From NCBI RefSeq assembly GCF_036884655.1, contig NC_088355.1, forward strand, positions 26,225,001 through 26,289,000: a stretch of 64,000 nucleotides of DNA, written 5' to 3'. Numbering within the stretch: position 1 is the stretch's first letter; each line of letters opens with the position of its first letter. Both the position numbers and the translations under genes were made by a program. The notes beneath the pieces are model-generated. The model did no database searches. It was not told where the DNA came from and saw only the letters and a program-made list of their open reading frames with translations. Below, one piece after another: positions 57,311 through 64,000 of the stretch. This stretch comes from Musa acuminata AAA Group (taxonomy: Eukaryota > Streptophyta > Magnoliopsida > Zingiberales > Musaceae).

Positions 57311-58150
57311 CTACAGTACCGACGGTGGCGGCGGCATACTGTTCGCCGCCTCTACTCCCCGCTCTGGATCGGGCTCCGCCGCCGTGCCTCCGCCGCGGCA
57401 AACCCTCGCATCCCTGCTAAGAAACCTCGTCAGCAGAAGCATCCTGCTCCCCGGCGACTTCAACCCTAACCCTTGCTCGCCCTCCGCTCCCCTCATCGGC
57501 ACCTCGATCCTAAGCTCCCCCGTGGCGGAGCTCGAGGCCGACGACCCGATTCCGTCCTCCCTCCGGCACTCCTCGAACAGATCCGCCGGATAAGGCCGTC
57601 CCGGTTCCGGCGGCGCCGGTACTGGCAGGAGCACCTGATTCGCTGGCGTGGGGAGCGGCAGCCGCGCCGACGCCTCCACGGCGGAGCGGCAAAGGGGACA
57701 GGTGGCGTGGGAGTGGAACCACATGTCGATGCACTCGATGTGGAAGCGGTGGCCGCACCTCGGGAGGGCCCGCATCTTCTCCCCCTCCTCGAACTCATTC
57801 AGGCACACCGGGCACTCCACCACGTCGTCGTCCCCCTCCTCGCCGCCCGCTGCGGCGGCGAAAACGAAAACTGGGAGGGATTTGAGGACAGTGGGGTTGA
57901 GACCGCGGTGGGCGGCGGAGGAAGAGGAGGGAAGGCTGCCCCCGGCGCCGTCGACGAAGAAGATCAGGCGTCGCCTGAGGCGGCGATGGCGACGTCGGAG
58001 GAGGAAAAATCGCGAGCGGAAGTAGAGGTGGAGGAACAGTAGGAGCAGGACGGCAGCGAAGAGGACGACGGTAGATGTGAGCATAACCTTGCCGCTTAGG
58101 GCGTAGCCGCGAGGACCCGGGTTCAGATCACCATCGGGTTTCGCATCCAT
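57311..58150 (-). CDS. ATL-family RING-H2 E3 ubiquitin ligase, intronless
   Basis: The 279-residue frame starts MDAKPDGDLNPGPRGYALSG, followed by one hydrophobic membrane segment (about residues 22-43) and a basic stretch. GLNPTVLKSLPVFVF (83-97) is the GLD motif of ATL proteins. The RING-H2 finger spans 113-154: C113, C116, C132, H134, H137, C140, C151, C154, with the CPLC end and the Trp (W144) that contacts E2 enzymes. Members sit in membranes and ubiquitinate targets, often in stress and defence responses; the target here is unknown. Lack of introns and high GC are normal for monocot ATL genes. The start chosen is the only Met before the membrane segment. Confidence 0.9.
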   Translation of the reverse strand: MDAKPDGDLNPGPRGYALSGKVMLTSTVVLFAAVLLLLFLHLYFRSRFFLLRRRHRRLRRRLIFFVDGAGGSLPSSSSAAHRGLNPTVLKSLPVFVFAAAAGGEEGDDDVVECPVCLNEFEEGEKMRALPRCGHRFHIECIDMWFHSHATCPLCRSAVEASARLPLPTPANQVLLPVPAPPEPGRPYPADLFEECRREDGIGSSASSSATGELRIEVPMRGAEGEQGLGLKSPGSRMLLLTRFLSRDARVCRGGGTAAEPDPERGVEAANSMPPPPSVL

Positions 58151-58900
58151 TACGCTGCTTCACCGCCCGTCCCGACGAAGTGGAGGTGCGTCTAACAAAC
58201 CCACCGCTTATGCCGTTTCTTATAACGCAACGCCTAACTTATACTAGCACGTATGGTGTGGGCGGATATGTGGGCGAAAATAACCCTCATTGCGAGCGGG
58301 TTAAGCCGAGGCAATAGGGGTGATTTGGGTCGAGCAAATAAGGTCACGCGGTTAGATGGGGTATACGGAATCCAACCGAGACTTGGGTTGGTGTTTCGTG
58401 TGAAGCTTCGTGGGCGGGTGGAGTGTCTACTGCAGGCGGCCATTTGACTCGGTGAAGAAACTTCCACGAAGAGAGTGTCTATCCAAATCCAAACCCGCGT
58501 GATTTAGGTGATCTTATCTGGGGATGATAATGGGTCCAATAATTCAAAATCGATCCACGACTTGATCCAGAATTTTAGGTGTGGATCTTAATTATAGATT
58601 CATTAAGGTTATCGGATTGCATGAGGATCCTAAATCCACAAACAATAATACTTATCAATCAAATTGTAGCAAAGCCATCTGTTGGCTACTCAGATTCTCA
58701 ATTTCGCGTTGAGATCTGGATCATAAATGGATCCGATCCGAACTAAGACCCAATCCAATACCATCTCTATTGTGAGCTTTTGCTGACAATCAATCTCATG
58801 CTATTTGCTATGGGAATGATTTAAATGAATAAGCTTGCATAAGATCTGTTTATATGTGGGCTCTAAGATAGCAAGGTCCAGGAAGAACTGACCGTAGCAT
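58151..58900. other. Intergenic region between ATL gene and snRNA gene
   Basis: It should contain the ATL promoter near 58151-58300. No other feature was recognised. Confidence 0.45.
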
Positions 58901-58903
58901 TTA

Positions 58904-58914
58904 GTCCCACATCG
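58904..58914 (+). promoter_or_regulatory. Upstream sequence element (USE) of plant snRNA genes
   Basis: GTCCCACATCG matches the plant USE consensus RTCCCACATCG exactly. The distance to the TATA box (34 bases) is the one used by RNA polymerase II snRNA genes; Pol III genes have about ten bases less. Confidence 0.85.
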
Positions 58915-58948
58915 AAGAGCCTTCTTAGTGGGCAGGCGGAAGCTGTTA

Positions 58949-58956
58949 TTATATAG
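58949..58956 (+). promoter_or_regulatory. TATA box of the snRNA gene
   Basis: TTATATAG, 34 bases after the USE and about 25-30 bases before the proposed transcript start. Confidence 0.8.
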
Positions 58957-58980
58957 AAGAGCCCTGCCTCACGATTATCT

Positions 58981-59166
58981 TCAATCCGTCTTGTCAGGGG
59001 ATGAAAGGCGACTGGCTAATGATCGTATAGAGACGGTCGGTCGTGCCGACACCCATGAAAGCGAACACATTCTCTATCGGCGAGTGAGGCTTCTCCCACC
59101 CTACTCTCGGTGGGGCTTCGTTCGCCAATTTTTGGAAGGGCCCCTCTCTTAAGGGGGGCCCCTCAC
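58981..59166 (+). ncRNA. Sm-class spliceosomal snRNA, best fit U4atac
   Basis: Downstream of a Pol II-type USE/TATA pair, the transcript has a Sm site AATTTTTGG (59127-59135) followed by a strong 3' hairpin (GGGCCCC...GGGGCCC, 59138-59162) and a 3'-box-like CACCAGTTCAA. CTTGTCAGGGG (58990-59000) is complementary to the CCCC-UGACAAG stretch of U6atac. It is followed by a 5' stem-loop with arms CGACTGGCT and GGTCGGTCG and a loop AAT-GA-TC-GTATA-GA-GA, the kink-turn layout bound by the 15.5K/SNU13 protein in U4 and U4atac. A long stem GGCGA...TTCGCC precedes the Sm site. U4 is less likely because its 5' U6-pairing sequence is absent. Identity rests on remembered structure, not on a search. Ends are approximate. 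Confidence 0.6.
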
Positions 59167-59167
59167 C

Positions 59168-59174
59168 AGTTCAA
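59168..59174 (+). terminator. 3'-box-like snRNA processing signal
   Basis: AGTTCAA, preceded by CA two bases earlier, resembles the plant Pol II snRNA 3' box (CA...AGTNNAA), though the spacing is shorter than usual. Confidence 0.5.
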
Positions 59175-60048
59175 GAATACCAACCGTTTCCAAACTCTTG
59201 TAAACTAATTAAATGTTTCTTTCGTCTAATCAGTTTGGTATGAAGCATCAATAATATTCTTTAATATTTAAACTTATAAACAAACCATTTACAGCATGAG
59301 ATCCAAAGTTCAATTAAATTCTGATTTGGTTGTATTTAAACTGGTTCGGGTCGGACTTGGAACGATAGCAGTAGCCGGGTGTGGGTTTTAATGCTCCGAT
59401 ACCCATTACCCGTACGATGGTGGCACATTAGTCTTTTTAGCTAGGGTGGATTTAAGACACCCTCTGCTTCCTCTTCTCCAGCGTTTCGCCGCCGCCTCTT
59501 CCCTGTGTCCCAGTTGCTTACGCCTTCTTCTCCCGTCGCCTGCAACGCCCTCTCCTCCTCTTCTTCTATTATCTGCTGCCTCCTTTCTCCACATTCGAGC
59601 GGGCCGGTCTTGCCGTCGTCGTCCCCTGCGATTCCATGGTCGTGCCCAGCTGCCCTACTTGACCGCTTTCCCCTTCTCTGCTACAATATCTATTTTCCGG
59701 CTTAACATCAAACTTTCCTGCCGATTTCTTAGTCTGCTGATTTGTTGAGGAAATATAACTAGGTTTAAAAATACGATACTATCGTGTAGCATTGAAGTAA
59801 TTGAATTATATGGTTTAGCAAGGGAGAGGTTGAGTTTGACCCAACCTACTTTTATTGATTCAACCATAGTAACAAATGTTTAGTGAGTTAAACTTTGATT
59901 TCCCTTAAAATTTCGAGTTTCAACCAATCTAGTGTTGACATGATCAAACCCATTCCAAACACTTTACATCATTATTTTCTGCGATTATTAAGCAGAACAG
60001 GTAGCCAGAGTTCAAACTTTCGAGTTATTTTAAGCTGGTTTTGGCTGA
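59175..60048. other. Intergenic region
   Basis: 59446-59720 is CT-rich and resembles a 5' leader but no gene follows it on either strand. The part near 60000 should hold the 3' UTR of the P450 gene. Confidence 0.45.
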
Positions 60049-61716
60049 TTAGTCCTTAAGCTCGAGTTCAACTGGAAGTCCCTGCGAGGGAGACGGCATG
60101 GGATCCCTGGAGAAGCCATTCTCCTCGCAGCACAATCTCCAGTTGAATCTAGTGGCCACATAATGCATCATCACCAGTGTCTCCATCCTTGCAAACTCAT
60201 TGCCGGGGCACATCCTTGGCCCTCCACCAAATGCCACAAAAGAGCAGGGAGGCACTGATGACTGCTTCTCGAACCGCGTTGGATCGAACTTATTTGGATC
60301 CTCAAAGATATGCTCGTCCATCTGTGTGATGCTTGATGCCCAGAACACCTAATCATCACCCAGAAATTGTAGCAGGAAAGGAAGATGGAAATGTGGATCT
60401 TATGTGAAGTAGTAGTAGCTCTCCTTACCAGCCACCCTTTCGGAATGAGGTAACCTTCATACTCGATGTCTTTCAGAGCCCTTCTAAAGTTCCCAAAGAT
60501 TGGAGGAATCATTCTCAGAATCTCCATCGCTGCACACCATGTGTGCTTCATCTTGTTGAGATCACTCAATGTCAGGGCTTCTCCTGAGGCCTTCCCCTTT
60601 GCAATCTCTTGTTGCTCTATGATCATTGACACAAGGCAAAACCGGCAGGGGTCATCATATTTACATAGCATGCATCACATCACGATCGTTGAAGTTTATT
60701 TGTTGCTTACCATGGATAACAATCGTTCGGTTGACAGGATCGTCGGCGAGGTGGCGGATCATGAAGGTGATCAGAGCGGCAGAAGTATCATACCCGGCAA
60801 ACATGACGAGCATTAGGTTGTCCAGAATCTCCTCCTCGGTCATTTCTCTGGCGTCGTCTTCGCCGCCCAAGCTAAGCATGTAGGTGATGAGGTCCTCGTC
60901 CCGGGAGCACCTGCCTTGCTTCAACATGTCCTTCTTCTTCTCGATCACACCGGCGAGCACTTTCCGAGCTCTTCGGCTTGCCCTCAGGCTCCTGCGGAAT
61001 TTGGTGAATGGTAGATTCAGCGGCACCGCCCACATCCCGGGCAACATGTCGGTGAAGGCCTCCTCCAGCGCCTCCCGGAGGGATCCTTTCTCCAGCCCAA
61101 TAACGAGCGAGCAGATGATGTCAAACGTGAGAGTCTTCATCAATGGCATCACCTGCTCACGTCGAACAAAACTTGAGGTAAATCCACCATATTAACGAGG
61201 AGGAAACAAATCGGAACGCACCGTCACACTCCTTCTGCCGACCCAGTTCGTCTCCAGATGATGCCTGACTTCCCGGTCGATCATGGCTACGTACTGCTTC
61301 AGCACTTCTGGCTTCAGAAAGTGTGCAAGTGCACCTCTAACACGCCTGTGATCCTCTCCCACCAATTCCAGTATGTTCCTTCTTCCTATGATTCCGGTGA
61401 TCGACTTGGGCTGCTGCGGGACGAGTGCTTCGCTGAAGAAGATGAACTTGTTGGCCGCCGGACCGGTCAGGAGGACTGCCCGGCTGCCGAAAAGGGAGAG
61501 CTTCGAGATCGGTCCATACTTGCTCACCCTTCGAGCGAGCCACCGCTCGCCGGTGTTGGCCCTCATCGCTCGGAGAAGGCCGAAGCTCTGGCCGATGAAA
61601 GGGAGGCCGAGTGAGCCAGGAGGCAGCTTCTTGGATGACCTACGTGCTGTGCGCAGCAGTCGAAAGAATGGAAGCAGTGCAAGGAAGAGAACGAATGATA
61701 TGATTCCGGCAGTCAT
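60049..61716 (-). CDS. Cytochrome P450, CYP716-like (CYP85 clan), four exons
   Basis: Exons 61222-61716, 60711-61152, 60429-60616 and 60049-60348 join with GT-AG borders and matching phases to 474 residues, the usual length. The start MTAGIISFVLFLALLPFFRL at 61716 gives a membrane anchor followed by LPPGSLGLPFIGQ (Pro-rich hinge). Upstream in-frame Met codons would add unlikely polar residues. Motifs: I-helix AGYDTS (284-289), K-helix EILR (344-347), FDPTRF (396-401), heme loop FGGGPRMCPG with Cys422. The overall pattern fits CYP716-type enzymes, many of which oxidise triterpene scaffolds such as beta-amyrin at C-28; substrate here is not known. It would act in the ER membrane with P450 reductase. 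No stops or frameshifts are seen. Confidence 0.88.
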
Positions 61717-62666
61717 CTTGTTCAGAGATCGAACTCGTTCAGTGTCACAGAGGTCGATCACAGCAAATAACTCGCATGATTCTTTATGGTAAAGCGAAGA
61801 TGCCGTAGGAGTACGGACAAGGCTCGTTGATTGGGCTGCGCTGTCCGCCGGGATTGGCCGCACTTGATTTTTAGATTTGGCTTTAGATTCGGATGTCCAT
61901 GGAAAGCTAAGTTGCTGTAGGAACAGACAAATCCAATTCCGTGTCATTTAGATTTTTATGAGGATCCACATCGTTAGGTAATGAGTCACTGGGAGATACC
62001 ACCTAAGGTTTTAGATTAGCCAATGTAACACCTCTTTGATTGGAACACTTGTCAACAAAAAACGCTATCTACTTAATTCGCCGAACCAACCGATTCATAA
62101 CTCGATCTTAGTAGATCCAATCGAATATGATTTGGACAGTTGAGGTTTTATTGTTAATTCAAGATTGGCCCTCAACTCGACCTTATCCACATGTCAATGG
62201 CAATTATTATTATACATCGTTTGCACACAGAATCTTCATATGGTTCTTGCAAAGGTTGCAGACATGAAACTATCGTCGGGATGCTTCCTACAAATCGAGG
62301 CGAATCCTCTTTAGTACACACTCACAAAAGACAAACGTATCACTTCGAGTATGTAATTTTTGGTAACCTCTTATAATTTATTTATATCTAAAATAATCTT
62401 TATATTTAAAAAAACATAGTATATAAGTTTTTAATGTCAATTTTGAGTTAACAGATATTAGAATCTATATACATGACATGCGGACTCATAATAAATTATT
62501 AATATAATAATATATATAATTTAAGTTTAAAAAAAATCCATTTTAGTTCTTATAATTTTGATTATGAACTACTTAAGCTTTTATGATTTTGCTCGTATCT
62601 AAAATAATTTTTATATTTTCAAAAACATAGCATATAAGTCCTCTTATCAAGTTTGAGTTAACAAAC
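61717..62666. other. P450 upstream region and AT-rich intergenic DNA
   Basis: 61717-61960 is the presumed promoter and 5' leader. Near 62390-62650 two related segments (TTTATATTT..AAAACATAG.ATATAAG) form an imperfect tandem duplication of about 200 bases. Confidence 0.5.
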
Positions 62667-63101
62667 TGTCACGGACTTAGTTGGATTTGCCTAAATCGTG
62701 CGGTACCCTTGCGTGTCCGTTCACAAAGGTCAGTCTCCCATGGTCCCTTAGGACCCATAAAAGAGAAAACGGTTTAGAGAAAACGCCTCACTTGGGATCC
62801 ACAAGTAAACATTCCAGGAAACACTTTATAGACAATGAAAATTACAAACAGACTTTACAAGCTCTGAGCAGTTGCACAACAAAGGGTTAAAATGGTCTAT
62901 TACAGATCGAAAATCTCTTACACGTATCCACATGACATAACCTTTATTTACAAGCCTAAAGTGGCTACCAACCTAACTAAAATGGGACTATTAAACCTTC
63001 GGTCGTCCCTCTATATACTGTACAAAGTATGAACATACCAAAAGACACGGACATACATAAGCATTACATCAAACATCCTGTTTCGAAGTTTGTCCGAGAC
63101 A
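62667..63101 (-). repeat. 3' LTR of second family E copy
   Basis: The plus strand reads TGTCACGGACTTAG ... TTTGTCCGAGACA; it is the inverse of 19115-19561. Confidence 0.88.
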
Positions 63102-63115
63102 TTCTCCCCCACTTA
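63102..63115 (-). promoter_or_regulatory. Polypurine tract of second family E copy
   Basis: The minus strand reads TAAGTGGGGGAGAA before the LTR, identical to the first copy. Confidence 0.8.
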
Positions 63116-63371
63116 TTCCTTCGACGTCCTCGTCGAAGCCTTTGTCAACATTGCAACTCCTTGCCTTTGCTGAGTCTTCAATCTTTTGCTCTAGCTGCAA
63201 TGCGCCTCTTGGCTCCCAACTGCTCTCCGCTGCTGTTTTTGAGTAGTCGAACCTTTGATCCGCCATGCTACTTCAACTCACCAATGACTCTGACTCTAGT
63301 GTAGGGTTGGCTGAGTTGTGTTGATCCCTGTTGGTTCTTGCGGATCCTTCAGATGAAGGAAAAGACCATCC

Positions 63372-63602
63372 TTACTGTGCCAGTCTCTTAAATGCCTCAT
63401 GCTGTTGAATTGGGTGGATGCTTGTTGGAGCTTTAACGAGCATCATCTCGCAAACTTCTGAAGTTTTGGGTCCTTCCTCCACAAAATTTGTCCATTGACT
63501 CTTCTTTAACTTAGTTGTCACTTCGAAGTAGGTTCGCATCACTTCCGCTTTCGATTGACATTTCGTTGAGAAATGAAGCGAACAATCTACTCTTAGTAGC
63601 AC
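63372..63602 (-). other. Open-like frame conserved between family E copies, no known domain
   Basis: The 76-codon frame MLLRVDCSLHFSTKCQSKAE ... ETSEVCEMM-type ... LVKAPTSIHPIQQHEAFKRL is matched by the first copy at about 18605-18840, where it has three stops. No domain was recognised; it could be a remnant of a lost gene or a chance frame. Confidence 0.4.
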
Positions 63603-64000
63603 TGATCACCATTGGTGAGAATTTGACAACTATTGTCTTCCATTATCTTCGAAGGGTCTTTAAACTTGTGCAGAGCTCCTCTGCTGGATAGATAAGAGAA
63701 TTGGGGTACTCGGTTTCGCCCATTCTCTTAAGGGTTGAGAAGGCAAAGGTTACTTGACTTCGCCGCCTCCTCGAGGTTGTACTTCATGCATTGAGCTGGT
63801 TACTGGCCTTCGCCTACTCTTTGCTCACACTTCTGAAGCACTTGAAGTGTTTACACTCCTTGCGTTGAGTTAGCTATTGTGATTCACCTTCTCAATGCCA
63901 TCGAACTTCTGGAATACAAGAAGTTTTTACCCCAACTTGGAGAAATTCTCTAATAGATTTGGTCGCCTTTGGGATTGTACCGTCTTCTCCATCAACCCTA

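Larger units (their letters stand above)
62667..64000 (-). mobile_element. Second copy of family E LTR element, inverted, cut by window end
   Basis: The 3' LTR (62667-63101) and about 900 bases of internal sequence are the inverse of 18200-19561. The other end is outside the window, so no target duplication can be checked. Confidence 0.85.

Noticed and set aside
57473..58042. Long plus-strand frames over the RING gene
   Set aside because: They are shadows caused by the very high GC content of the ATL gene on the minus strand, whose RING-H2 spacing is perfect.
58940..59170. RNase MRP RNA, U11, U12 or U3 as identity of the snRNA gene
   Set aside because: A Sm site excludes MRP and U3. The U12 branch-site segment was not found and the known U11 layout does not match, whereas the U6atac-pairing segment and kink-turn fit U4atac.
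59446..59748. A 100-codon Leu/Ser/Pro-rich frame
   Set aside because: Composition follows the CT-rich DNA; no domain, splice context or downstream exon was found.
1..64000. Organelle DNA insertions
   Set aside because: No chloroplast or mitochondrial gene sequence was recognised anywhere in the window.

Overview
The window is nuclear DNA from a flowering plant, most likely a monocot. It has intron-containing genes with GT-AG splicing, plant-specific gene families (IBR5 phosphatase, five-domain-type fimbrin, ATL RING-H2 ligase, CYP716-like P450), a very GC-rich intronless ATL gene as is common in monocots, and nested LTR retrotransposons. The species cannot be fixed from the sequence alone; a Zingiberales-like genome is only a guess.

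Region 1 (1-35 kb) is almost entirely LTR retrotransposons, and terminal motifs plus target-site duplications let the order be read. A Ty3/gypsy element on the minus strand (2075-21011, TSD CAGGG) was hit by a solo LTR (4329-4962, TSD ACAAC) and by a gag/pol-less LTR element (7088-19561). That element was in turn hit by a Ty1/copia element of family C (9386-17489, TSD TCGTA). Next to it a second copia element of family D (21436-34118, TSD TATAA) was hit by another, inverted family-C copy (22265-29999, TSD TGAAG). Family C carries in its 5' leader four hairpins with one constant apical stem-loop and four unrelated outer stems. This is the most unusual structure in the window.

Both nests appear to sit in one intron of a decayed host gene on the minus strand. 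Its exon 1 (35056-35217) and a candidate exon 2 (1631-1786) join in phase. Without the transposons the intron would be about 1.6 kb; with them it is about 33 kb.

Region 2 (36-62 kb) is genic. It holds an IBR5-type dual-specificity phosphatase (+, five exons, with a complete TRIM element in intron 1 and tandem repeats in the 6-kb intron 2), a fimbrin/plastin actin-bundling protein (-, 14 exons, 703 codons), a diverged solo LTR related to family C, an intronless ATL RING-H2 E3 ligase (-), a Pol II-type Sm-class snRNA gene that best fits U4atac of the minor spliceosome (+), and a CYP716-like cytochrome P450 (-, four exons).

The window ends (62667-64000) in a second, inverted copy of the gag/pol-less LTR element. 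The host genes are ordinary neighbours, not an operon, and no shared pathway is implied. IBR5-type phosphatases act in auxin/MAPK signalling, fimbrin in the actin cytoskeleton, ATL in ubiquitination, P450 in triterpenoid-type oxidation and the snRNA in splicing.
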